A stretch of 64,000 nucleotides of DNA from Formicarius rufipectus (taxonomy: Eukaryota; Chordata; Aves; Passeriformes; Formicariidae): assembly GCA_013399695.1 (NCBI GenBank), contig VXAU01003506.1, forward strand, positions 62,001 through 126,000. Reading direction: 5' to 3'. Position 1 is the first letter of the stretch, and every line of letters begins with the position of its first letter. This document shows positions 26,118 to 38,035 of this stretch, piece after piece. A model generated the notes under the pieces. It was not told where the DNA came from, searched no databases, and saw only the letters and a list, made by a program, of their open reading frames with translations. Both the position numbers and the translations under genes were made by a program.

Positions 26118-26245
26118 GAGGACTTGGGAGATTTATGTTCAAGCCTCTTTGTAAGCAACTTTTTGCGTACCCAGGAGCGGGTCCTTTAACCTCCCTGTGT
26201 TGCAGTGACCTGTTTGCAAACCGCAGATATTTTTTGCTTAATTTG
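26118..26245 (+). mobile_element. Probable MIR-like (CORE-SINE) remnant
   Basis: The order GGACTTGGGAGA, ATGTTCAAGCCTC, then GGTCCTTTAACCTCCCTGTG, TTGCAGTGACC and TTTGCAAA parallels a MIR-type SINE: tRNA-like B box, then the 'acttaacctctctgtgcctcagtttcc...tgtaaaa' core. Its length of ~130 bp also fits. Divergence is high, as expected for an element older than birds. Confidence 0.5.
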
Positions 26246-26644
26246 GGCTTGATGATGCCAGTGCATTTTTCTCATGTGACCTCAGCAAACATTGCTCATC
26301 TCCTTAGGCTGTGGGGTCTTCAGGACAGATTAGAAATGTATAATTGACTTATGAATATCCTGTATGTGTTAGTACAGCATCTTGCAAAGCATGGTCCTGA
26401 TGCTACCATGTGGGCTCTTTAAGTACTACCAAAACATGTTATGGTCAGTAAAATATGATGCTATCACCTTTCCTGTTACCCTCTACCTCAATTTTATTTT
26501 GGCTGGGAAACTGAAGTATAAATTCGTACATAGCATGTATCTGTGTATGTATGAATGTACATGTAGCACTGTGATAAGCAAGTAGGAAGCTGTTAGTTCC
26601 CTAGAAAGTTAGGAAGTAGAAAGCTGTTAGTTGGGCAACCGTTA

Positions 26645-26690
26645 TAAGACATAGAAATGTTTGTGTTGGAAGTAACCAGGCATTTCCTTA
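26645..26690 (-). mobile_element. Possible CR1 3'-tail relic
   Basis: ACATAGAAATGTTTGTGTTG GAAG resembles the reverse complement of a CR1 tail (catagaatggtttgggttggaag). No octamer repeat survives. Confidence 0.35.
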
Positions 26691-27008
26691 TAGTCTGTGC
26701 TAAATTCTCAGGCAGGGGAGTGAAAATATGTACTTGCTTTGACAAGTCCATGCATGCTTATGCAATGAACAGCTAGAATAGTATTTTATCCCCATCTAGA
26801 AGATAAAAGCTTTGCTCTTGCTGTTGGAGAAGACCTGGTTGAAAATGATGTAGAACTTTTCTTTTTTCTGTTTTCCTGCCTTTGAGTGTGTATGTGTTTG
26901 TATGTAAGAGAGAGTGAGTTGCTATGGTGAACAAAGGATAGAAAGAACTCTTGGTTTTTCCCCACAAAACTGTAATCTTATTCCTCCTGATACTGCCTAT
27001 TTTCTGAA

Positions 27009-27046
27009 ACATATATACATATATATATTTATGTGAAATATATATG
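27009..27046. repeat. AT-dinucleotide-rich microsatellite
   Basis: Imperfect (AT)n with interruptions, ending in ATGCATGC. Confidence 0.85.
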
Positions 27047-28927
27047 CATGCAGTCACTCACAGGCATGCACACAACGCTACTTGGGAAAAAGGGATATGT
27101 GACTTGTCACCGCGAAAAGTGACAGGCTTCTAAAGCCACAGAGTTAATTTTTTGTGAATAGCTCAGCTGGTGACATTACTTGGCTGTGTTTCCAATTAAA
27201 GCAAAGCAGTCTTGGGAGGACTGGATGAATCAGAAAAAGACTACCAGATTATTAGCATTTTAATAGCGAAATGAGGGTGATAGTCCCCCTCCCCCTGCAA
27301 TGTTCATGTGGAGGTGCAGCAGAAATTTGTATGAAGGACTGGAAGATACTATATTAAATGCATCTTCTTTAGCCACTGCAAACAGAAAAATGAACAGGGA
27401 TGGTTTTTCTATTTAACAACCTAGATTTTTTTTGTTTGTTTACTGTTTTGTTAAAATAGATAACAAAGAGAAGATTTCGATCTTACTGCAGAAGATTTTA
27501 GTAAGGACAGAGCAGGTTTCAGCTTTGTGTTAATTTTACTGAAGCCAAGTTTCTTTTAGGGTTTAAGCCTGTGGACTGCAGCACATTCCTGCCTTTGCAG
27601 TGAGCTTGGGGAAATGTGTTACTTCAGCTTCATATCAGGGTGAGAGAAGTGCTCCTCAAACTAAACTCATCAGTGATGCTGCTGAGGAATTTACACAAGA
27701 GTATATTGTTGTTCACTGGAGACTGTCAGTAAGCTGAAAGGAGAAGGGAGGCATTTGAGTGACACTTCAAATTTTCATTTTGAAATACAGGTGACTTCAG
27801 AATATACTCATGCTAATTTTTTTAGGCAGGAGTGTTTCAATGTACTGCTTCAAAATGACACTTCGGTTTAATCTGTACCTCTCAAACAGTGTCATTTGAC
27901 TGTTAAGTCACAATTGACATAATTCATTTTCATAGAGTGAACTGTCACCCGATTGACCAGATAAATATGGTTTAAAGTAAGTCATCCCTGAACACCTCTC
28001 TCTCCAGTGCCTGGGTTATTCCCTTTCCTCCTAGGATACACATCCAATTTGTTTTCTTGCCCAATGTCTATGCATATAAAAAAGATTGGAGTGTCTGGCC
28101 CCTTTTGACCAAAGTACTCAAATATGGATGAATCTGGATCAGAATAAGGCACATGCTTGCTAAAAAAGCTAACATCTTCCAGCACTTTCAGACACAGGTA
28201 ACACAAGTCCATGTGGAGAGCCTGCTTGGCAAATCTCTTCATCCATAATGTCATACTATCATACTGTGCCTTACTCATGAAATAGAGCAGGGGGAAATGG
28301 TCTCAGTGGTCATTAAATATTATTGCTATAATCTTTGTTCAATGGTTTTGTGGCTTTATAATTTTACAAAGATCAGCATTAATCCAGTAATTTCTTGCCT
28401 TTATTCCAAGAAAAAATTTTACCATATTTGCGCTTTACAGTTTGTTTATTCCTAGTCTGGTGTCTGCTGTTCAGTGCTTAAAGGAAATCCTGAGAAATAT
28501 GATTTCCCACCTGTCTGTGTGAGTTTAATACTTACAGCAGTTTTGAGTAATTTCTTCACCTGCTTTACCCATAATTACAGCTGTACCTAAATGTAATGTG
28601 TAGTCAAGCTAAAGTCAAAGGAGCTCTGCTGATACTCTGCTTCCATTTACTTTTAAAGACAACTTGAGTATGAGTCTTTCTTTTGCAAACATTTGAAATT
28701 CTATTTTCTTAAAATGCACTTTTTTAGCTGTGTCATGGGTGGGAGTGGGAACCTTTAAACAAAGGCTATTAAGGAAGTCCTGCCATTGAGTCAAGAGGTG
28801 CAGAAAGGACCCTTGCTTTCTAAACTCCTTCTCAGGGAGAAGTTTAGTGCACCTGGATCCAATCTTGGACTCAGATTTTTTCAACAGTTTAAATTTAAGG
28901 AATTATAGAGGCATGATTGAATCACTT

Positions 28928-29260
28928 TGTCCCACAGATTTTAATGACAGCAAACTGAGAATATTTACAATTTTTTATTACGAATGATCAGACAAAAGAT
29001 TTTACTCAAACATGCAAAAAGAAATAATTAAGTAGAGATCAATGTAACTTACCCATATCACTCACGGGGACATCTCTTTCTCTCAGCCTCAAGGAGCATC
29101 CTTGAAGGGTATCCCCACCCAAGGGAGAAATCTTCACTCTTGCATCCATGAAGGGTTACATCAGAAGAACGCGACAATGTGAAAATAGACTGGACTTTTA
29201 TAGTATAAAGTCACCTGACTCCAGTGGTTGCCTCACCATGAGGATGTTAGTTCAGGTCAA
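28928..29260 (-). promoter_or_regulatory. LTR-like or promoter/first-exon-like block on the minus strand
   Basis: On the minus strand the order is TATAAAA (plus 29196-29202), about 145 bp later GGGTAAGT, a strong splice-donor match (plus 29047-29052 for GTAAGT), then AATAAA (plus 28974-28979) and a possible CA end at 28928. This could be a decayed LTR or the promoter and first exon of a non-coding RNA. No target duplication was found, so the two cannot be told apart. Confidence 0.3.
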
Positions 29261-32200
29261 AGCCACACCTGAAGCCACATGGCCTGGCACCCCTCTCAGC
29301 CCACCACTGATACATTTACAAATAGGACAATGTCTTTGTCTCATTCTGAGGGAAATGTCCTGCACAAGCTGGGACTAACTTTGAGCTCAGTCACAGCCTG
29401 AGCACGCATGAGCAAATCAGTAATGCTGAAGTTTCTACCTGGTGAGGGCACAATCTTTTTTTAAGAGCTGGAGGTGGGATAAATGCCACTGATGAGTGTC
29501 ACACATTGAAAACCATGGTGACAGAGTCCAATAGAAGTACTCCAGTGCCGAGGTATCTGTCTCTCTCTCTCATGCCAGGTTTACCCTTCTTTGCAACACT
29601 GAGCCTTAGCAGGGTTTTCAAAATTAGCTCTGACCTTTTAGGTGACTTGCTTCCATCTAATGAGCATGGCAGCTTCTTTAACGAATATCAGAGCTGTGTG
29701 CCAACTCAGCTAATTTGATTGCATTTTATGCATTAATCAAAACCTTCATAGTAATCTGACCTTGACTAGGACATAATGATGTTGAATGCTGGTCTGCACT
29801 TCCCTTTCAATGCTACAGTGGAATGTTGCAGTGAAGAAGGTCTTCTGGGCCACAGTTCAACCTGCCCTATGACCCTTCCTGTAACATATATTCCCTGGGA
29901 GTGTTTGCCCTCTGCGTTATTTACAAAGGCACAGTGTCTCTTTCTTCTTCACCTACAGTTATCAGACCCTGAGAGTTTATTTCCCACCCCATCTTTTAGG
30001 TCATTACACTATGAAACTTAAAAAAAAACCCTGTAGAAAACAAAATTCACTTGGAAACCGTAAGAATGCATTTATTCAAATGGAGGATTTCTTTCTCACC
30101 CTTGAAATTAAAAATTGAGAAAATTGCCTACAGCTTTCTAGCAAGATGGATAGATAACTTTCATAACATACAAACTACAGAAAGTACTTTGGAAGATGGT
30201 GGCAGACAGTAATTAATGTAACAGTTAGTAAGGTATCGATTCACAATGTCTTAAAATTTTTTGTTGCCATCGAACCAATGAATAACTTATCTTGACAGAA
30301 GTATTGTTGGCTCCATGTTTCCATTGATCATACAGGCTCTGCTCAATCTATCAATCAACTGGATTTGGACCACTATCATCTGTCACATGACAAAAAGTGC
30401 AAAAGTGCCTTCCTGTAGCTTTCCCACATCTGTAAAGGGTTTCAATGGCTTTATTACAGCAGTTAACATGAACAGAGGTGGAAAGCACAACATCTTTTCA
30501 CATGGCCTCATCAAAAGCAGAGAACACCAGAAGGGTAAGGATGCCCTGTGGACTGCTACGCACTATCACATAAAGAAATACATCACAAAAAATGTTATTA
30601 GAGTGAAGTCATATATCTATGCTAATATCACACATCAGTCTAGCAAATACTTTTCTAATCAATCCTGCTGTTTACTCTCAGGTGATCTTGACTTAATCTA
30701 GTTGCCTTAATAGTTCAAATGAAATAAATCCTAAAAGCAACTAGTTTTGCTTTCTTGACTATAAAAGAAACTTGTTTTAGTCCATCTGTGACTATTGGTA
30801 CTGTGAATGTCTGAATTTAGTTGCAATTCTGTCCTTGTCAGTCCATCTGTCTCATGTGTTTCCACTCATGACAGTCAACACTGTATTTAGACCTCCCAAT
30901 ATTCCTGTGATCTTTTTTGTTTATTTTTTTTTGTGTGTAATTTCTAATCATGAGGGATGAGTTAAATGACCTGCCTAAAACTGCACAGTGGCTTAAAGAT
31001 GAGCTGTACTCACCTTTCCATTCTGAATGAATAGTTTAAGACTGGGCTATGTGGAGAAAACTTAGACCTTGGAAAAAACTTTGATCTTTGTTTGGAGTGC
31101 TGAAAGCTCTGCATCAAAGCTGAGAACCTCACCTTTAATCCCAGGTTTTATTCCGAGCTGGTGAATCACCTTCTGTAAATAATTTCTATTACCCGTTTGT
31201 ATTTCCTTTTCTGCAGTCTCTTATCTGACTAGAAAGGAACAGTGCTCTTCCACTCTAACACTATGGGGCTTGCAGTGTTGAAGCTGCTAGTTGCTACTGA
31301 AATGTAAATATTGATTAGACAATACATTAAAAAGCTCTCAAAGCTGCAGATGGGACAGTCTGAAGGACAAACAGTTCAGCTTCGGAACATCTCTAGGATG
31401 AAGAAAAAACTTTTGAAAAGAAGGCATTGTGTCAAAATGTCCATTTTTCCTTTAATCAAAAGAGACATTTTTTTGTATTAATTTCCTTTGGTGTTTTTTG
31501 TTTCTATTTCTGGTTTAAAAAAAAAATCAACAAAAAGAATGTCTGCTTGTTATACTTCTTTACACTGAAAATTTCAGATGCATTTGCAACTTTAGCATGC
31601 TTTCTAAGGGGTAGGTTACTTTGTTCAAAGCAGAAGGAACCCTCCACTGTGAGAACTGCAAAAAGCAATCCCAGATCATAGATCCCTCCTTCAGGCAGCT
31701 CTGAATGTGGTATGTCATATATCACATATCGCATGGCATATTCAAGCTATTGCAGCTTGCCCTACTGTAGCCATCCCACTAACTCATTTGCCATTTCTGT
31801 CCATCCCAACTTCTGCCAAGCACTCCAGCCGCCCTGAATGCCCCTCTCCCTGCTTCCCCTATCTGTCCTTCCCTACACCCTCTATATCACAGATGTTTAG
31901 GGTTTACAGCTGTCTTGTCTAGAATACTGTATTGTAGGGTCACGTTGCCTATGCATGTGCACAGACGCGTGTCCCTATAATTAGCCTCTGGCCTGTGGTC
32001 TCACATATTTTATTCTCACCCTGCAGGCAGAAGCCTTTGCTCCTGTCTCACCCCTAAGGGGTGCTAGCAACTCCAAAACTACAGCTGCAAAGAAGAATAA
32101 GGGCAGCAGTAATTCCATAGTCTGAAATGGAATAACTGGCTTGACTGACTGAGGCCAACTATTGATCTTTGAACACTCACTGCCACCGGGATCGTCAGCA

Positions 32201-33606
32201 CTTCAGCAATTAGCTGCTGATCAGGGTGAGCAAAGATTGGCAGAATGAAAACTGTGACTTATTCTGTGCAGATAAGCCACAATATTAATTTTTTTCAGTG
32301 CCACAATCTCCAGCAAGTATAATTTTCTGCTGGCTTTGAAACTCTGCATGTTTTTCAGTCAGTTTTTTCTTTCCAGTTCCTGATTGGCACTTTGCAGTTG
32401 AGCAATATTCCTAGGGGAAAAATTCTGGGAGGGTTTGTGAGAGAAGGAATAGAGATGTCTGAAAACTGGCAGGATTCTGGCACACATGAAATTAAAATAT
32501 TTCCCTTCCATGGCAGTGCTCTTGTCAATGCAAGACTGACATTGAAGCATAACCTGGAAATTGAGACCTCATTAGCACTTCTCCAAATTGGTGTGTTGAG
32601 GTATATCTCTTTTGAGCATAGTCACGTGCTTATTGGGATGAGTATAGGTAGTTTGTGCCACTGACTGGTTCATCTCTGTATCTACACATAGGACAACAGA
32701 TACTGTTGTACTATCGTTGCTGCTTCACCAAGAAGCATTTTCCATACTGCTTTACACTTTACTGCTTGAATTTCATCTCAAAATTTATTTGTATTTTGGC
32801 CATGAACCTCTTCATGGAAGATGTGAGATTTCTTCTCTGTAATGAGAGAAAAAGACTTCAACCTGTTTGTCATGGGTAACATTTTTAAAATGCCCTCTTT
32901 CACAATTTGGACTTTGCCCTCCTCCCAATCTTTATTCTCTTCTGGCTTAAATAAAAACAAATGCTTGGGATAATATTAAAAGATCTGGAGCTAGGCTGGA
33001 ACAGGAAGTGGCAGGACTGGAAAGAGAGCAGATATCAAATAGCCAAACAGCAGAAAATGAACTACAGTTCCTCATATGATAAGAAACATGTTGTCAGGCT
33101 GAGGGAATCGCACAAGCCATGCAAGAGACAAGATGCTCATTGTAGTTTGTACTTTGCATATAGCCTGTGCCTTTCTCCTGTGGGCCTGTTACCTCACCTC
33201 CAACTTGAGCTTCCTGCACCGCTGGCCATCTCATCACTCTGTGGGGCATAATGTGGTTTCCTCATGTGCCCTCCAGTAAAAGGTAGTTCCTGGTCTGAGG
33301 AATTTACCATCTTAAATCAGCAAAAGCTTAGAGGAGAAAAAGGCGTAGGGATGCACTGTTGTGTCAGCTAGTAGGTCAACTACGCAGCTGGGCACATAGT
33401 TCAGGTCTCATCTCCCTGCCCTGTGCTGCCTTCACAGGGCAACAGGGTCACTGATAAAACCAATTTGGAAAATTAAGCTGTTAAATATAAATGTGATTTG
33501 ACTTTAACAGCAGTGGAAAGCTGGGGAACAGGTCGCATCTGTGTACAGCTATGTTTGAAAATAAATTGTTTCTCTGGAACAGAAATGATGGGAAATTGCA
33601 AATGTT
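29261..33606. other. Unique non-coding sequence
   Basis: No recognised gene. It holds one faint SINE/LINE2-like relic near 30.95 kb and a T-rich run near 30.9 kb. The 128-codon ORF at 30315-30701 has no recognisable domain. Confidence 0.5.
30945..31030 (-). mobile_element. Possible MIR/L2-like relic
   Basis: GAGTTAAATGACCTGCCTAA, then CTGCACAGTGGC and AGATGAGCTGTACTC, resembles the reverse strand of a MIR or L2 core ('gttaagtgacttgcccaaggtcacacag...'). It is heavily decayed. Confidence 0.3.
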
Positions 33607-33680
33607 AAAAAAAAAAACAAAACAACAACAAAAAAAAAAAACAACAACAAAAAACCCCCAAAAAAACAAAACAACACCAA
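33607..33680. repeat. A-rich / (CAA)n(CAAA)n simple repeat
   Basis: The A-rich tract carries CAA and CAAAA units, the complement of the TTTG-type tracts at 5, 48, 49 and 51 kb. Minus-strand ORF translations here are F/C/V runs only. Confidence 0.9.
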
Positions 33681-35234
33681 ATCTACAAAAAATATTATAG
33701 CAAAATCCTGTATAAGCACATACAAAGCCTGCTGGCTTGTCTTTTCATGCAGAATGTGGTTTACGCAAATAAAACTTGGGGAAGAAAAACAGAAAGCATA
33801 TCACCTCAGAGAGAATGAGCAACTAATGCACAATAAATATAAAAATCCATATGAGTTATTTTCTTTTTCCAAAGTTAGCAAGGATCATTGAATCTTTTGA
33901 AGATTAATTCCCTTTTTAAAAATGCCAGTTCTCCCAGGTGTGATCAAATTGTTTCTTACAATGACCACAGATATAATCTCAGAGCCAAATGCTGTATTGT
34001 GCATTTGTCAGAGCTGCAAATCACTGGCCTAGCACAGTGTTTCCAGAGCATGGATGCAACCTTGCGGTATGTTCTTGTTTGTTGTCTGCACTCAGTGCTT
34101 GTGTTTAATGGCGTTGGCACCTTCCCTGTTACTTTTGCTAAGAATAGTTTTGAGTGAATAGCACAGCTACCGATGTTGAGCATCAGCTGAGTTTTGGAGT
34201 GAAATGCATCTTTTTCAAGTCTAGGTAGAAACTAGAGTATAATTTTTGTTTACCCCCTCCACACAGAAGTTGTAAATCCTACTCCTCATCTCCCCCTGTT
34301 TCATATGGCTGCAGGTTTCTTAATATTGCAGATGGAGTCCTTTTCTGTGTAAAGCAAATTGACAGTCTCTGGATGCCAGGTAGCAATGCAAATGTCCCTC
34401 TGTTCACCTGTCTCCCTTTCCTGTCTAGACAAATTGACCAGCACTCTTTCACCTGACTTGGATGAATGGTGATTGCAAGGAGAGAGCATATCTGAGGGTT
34501 AAACTCCCCTAAATCATGTGGGTTTTTCTTTGTGCTGACTTTCGTTCCCTTTGAGTGCACAGATTTTGCAAGCTTTTCTGCATAGCCCAGAGTGCTGATT
34601 GCATTTGAGATTCCTGTATGACCACGTGAGTCCAGGAGCTGGTGTTTTTAAGAAAGACAACAAATATTGTGTGAGTCATGAGATCTGGGGCATGGTGGTT
34701 TCTTAAATCTCATTCCAGTGAAATCGATATAAATTTCTATATGAACACAGATAAGCCACTGCTAAGAGCTTTGTGGGGTGTACAAGATACTGGACTATGC
34801 ATCTAGTTTCATCCAGCATTGTCTTTTACCGAGTAAATAAATTCTGGTTGTGGTCTGGCCTTGATAATGCTAAATTTCTACAGTTAGTCTTTCCCTCGTT
34901 CAATGACAAGAAAGGATTCCCGTGGAGCAAAATCAAAGGCTATAAGAATGGAAAGGTCTATATGTCAAAAACCCCCACCATCCACTCAAAAGCAGTTGAA
35001 GCTACTATCTCCATCAGCAGGTGTTCTCCAAGGGATAGCCACCTCTCTGTTAAGTGCTGCATCTCTTATTTTACCCTGAATATATCCAGCTTCAGCTATC
35101 TCAGCCTCAGTTTGGGGCACTGTACAAAGGCTTGGCCTATTTATCAGTCCCTCATGTTCAAGCCACAAAGATGAAAAGACCTAAACATGCCAGTCACCTT
35201 GAAATATTAGGACAATTTATATATTCAGAAATTT

Positions 35235-35250
35235 AAAAAAAAAAAAAAAA
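35235..35250. repeat. A16 homopolymer
   Basis: Sixteen consecutive A following ATTT; no retroposed body is recognised. Confidence 0.9.
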
Positions 35251-37894
35251 GAGGATGTGTTTGCTCGCTTTTATCTTCTTACTGAATTTTATTTCTACTT
35301 GATTGTGACTTTTAAAAATAATTCCACCACTCCTGTAAATTTTTTTTATTCTGTGTCCTTAACTGAGTTCTCTCATTTTTCCTCACTCTTGGATAGCAGG
35401 CTGATGACATGACCTACATATTTGACATAACATCAATGAAGAAATAATGAATTGAGACCTTCTTTACTGATAAAGCCCATTTTTTTTAGGATGGACAATT
35501 GGAATATGTTGACTCTGATTGCTACATCAGGTGATAGCAGGTGCTTTGTCATCTCTAACTTTTATTTTCAGTAACATTCTCTTCTGCCTTATGGTATCAT
35601 TTGTCTTCTGTTGGTAAATTTCCATCTGCACTCAAAATGAGTTTTCAGTGCTGTATCGATGGATGGATAGAGTCAGCCTCTGTCCATTTAGTCTTCATCT
35701 ATGTTGGTTCCCATGTTTTTTGTGTCACAAATTACAGAAGGGGTCTGTTTACAAAAACACCTCTGTTGTCATTTTTATGCATGTCAATTTATCACTATCT
35801 TTTTGTTTCCAGAGTGATGTTACACTTGCAGAAAGAGAAAATGTTTTCATCAGAATAAGGAAGATACTAATGAGTAATCTCAGGCTTTCTAGAGAGTTGT
35901 GGGACCAAGCCGATCATGTCAGTCTATTCAACCCATTTAAAGTACTTCAAGAAATAAAACATTAGTAAGAAAATTTTGATTAAAAATCAGTGGAATTTCT
36001 CTGAAAGTCATAAGTCCATATTTTAAATTTTTTTAAATTAAAATGATATTGCCTTTTTGGGTCTGATTCTTCAGGTATGAAAGCAATTCTAATAATCTTC
36101 TTTGCTACTTTTGGTCCAAATCCATAAAGATGCCTATGTAGCTTTTCATGATGCTGAGCTATTGTGAGAAGACTGAATAGGTGATTAACTATAACTTTTC
36201 ATTCCTCTTCAGGAACGAAGAACCCATAGGAGTTTTTAGCAGGAAACAGTCTTTGTGCACTCAAGGATGCAAGTGTTGGAAGAGCTCTAGCACAACTCCC
36301 AAGATTGCTTGTGATTATGTAACTGTCCATCATGGAGACTGAGTGATCCCTGCATAATGGTGGAGTTGTTGTTTCAGGTCTGCTAAATTTTACTTGCATA
36401 ACCTCTTACAAAATAGCTCTCATCTTAAAGCCACTGCATAGCCAGACTGAAATACAAGAGGGCAATATGACAAAAGAAAGATAGGCAACCTATGTTCCCA
36501 CTGGTAAAGCATGGTAGTTTCACTTCTAGTCTAAAGCACGTGCCACAAGCAAATGTCATTTCTGTGTGTCATGGGCAGATTTCTCTTTAGCTCAGTTTTT
36601 ATATTTTTTGGGAAAGCTTGCTTTCTTTTTGCCTTTTAAATGCCTTGTTTTAACAGCATTACTGTACACAAAACTATTAGCTGCAGAACTTTAAGGGCCA
36701 TGTGTGTATATACCTCTTCTTTCTGTGCCACAACTCCAGACCCTAGATCCACAGGCTAATTTCAGTGACTGTCAGTACTAATTCCCAAAAAGATCTACAA
36801 GTGCTTTGTTTTTACTGAAGTAAGTCTCCTCCATGAACTCTGCTCCCCTAACACCATTCCTTTCCATTCTACTCCAGTTTGCAAGGGTCTAATCTGTGCT
36901 ACCATTCCTATTCCCTAAACTTCGTACATACAAAACTTTTGAATTATGTTTTATAATCATTTGATAGTAAACTATAGAAAGAATAATTTCTTCCCTCTGG
37001 TATCTGGTTACTAACTCTCTAGTAACTTCTAAGTGCTTTGATATTAAGTGACAGTTATTTAGGATGTTTAATTATCCCCCCAAAGGACTCAAAGTACTAC
37101 TAATGGATCCTCTGGCTTATGACACACATTACTGTTAGACTCTTTTGCTTCTGATTCTTATTCCAGGAACACCAAAAAATGGCACAGGTCCTGCAAATAG
37201 AGGAATTTTTTTGCAGCATGATCTCAACCCATTTCTGTTCATGCACCGGAAGATTTTTGTAGTACACTGATCTCAAATCATTCTAAATAGGTCTTTTTTG
37301 GGGCTTGCTTTGTAGTGCAATGAAACTGCGGGTACCTTCCATTCTTTTGTGTCATGGGAAATCAGGTTATTGTTTCAAAGCCATTCCCCCATGGCTGTTT
37401 CAGGTAGCTTGGCTATTCTTCCCAGTCCTTATACACATTCCTACCCTGACTCCCTCTGCAGGGACAAAACAAATCCCTGACAGTGACAGGCTGATGATGA
37501 CGACTTCTCTCCTTGGAGTAGCCCAGTCTCTTGCACAGGCATGTCCTTTGGCCTGGAAGAGAAATACAGTGTAAAGTCTGAATTAAATGGCAGTAGAGTT
37601 TGAATTAAAAGCCAGTCATGAACACAACGTACTTTTTCTGGACAACCTTGGCAAAGACAGTCAGTTGTCTCAAAGCTGGTTTTTATTTCATTTTTACATA
37701 TGTATAGATTTTAATTGCTGTAGCTTGAAATACAGCTAATCTGATTCCTAGAGACATGATGTGTCTGGTGAAAAATGGGGATGATAACTTCCCAGGGAAC
37801 AGCTACTGTTTCAGACCAACTGCTCTGTTAAATGTCTTGTCTGCCAGACGTATTTCAGAGCTGCACTGCTGCATTTTATAAGCCGTACAATACA

Positions 37895-38035
37895 GTTTGT
37901 AAGAGCAATCATCTTCCCAAATTGGTCATTACCAAAGTTAATGACCTGTTTATTAGAACATCAACCTTGGCTTTGCCTCATGCTGTTAATTAACAAATCT
38001 GTCATTAGCTGCTGGTAGCCATGACTTTATGCATG
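37895..38035. promoter_or_regulatory. Candidate conserved non-coding element with HNF1/homeodomain-like palindrome
   Basis: This non-repetitive block contains the palindrome TGTTAATTAACA (37984-37995), with CAAAGTTAATGACCTG upstream and TCTGTCATTAGCTGCTGG downstream. GTTAATTAAC resembles an HNF1-like half-site pair but lacks the usual central spacer base. Function is inferred from motif density only. Confidence 0.28.

Larger units (their letters stand above)
26246..28927. other. Unique non-coding sequence
   Basis: No gene is recognised. It contains a possible CR1 tail near 26645 and an AT microsatellite at 27009-27046. The minus-strand ORFs at 27982-28278 and 28615-28884 look more protein-like than most here but match no family I know. 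Confidence 0.5.

Noticed and set aside
27094..27116. Small hairpin TGTCAC...GTGACA, possible RNA element
   Set aside because: Six-base arms are expected by chance many times in a window of this size.
27982..28884. Two minus-strand ORFs (98 and 89 codons) that look protein-like, possible retroviral internal region downstream of the LTR-like block
   Set aside because: No primer-binding site follows the supposed LTR and neither peptide shows a motif I recognise.
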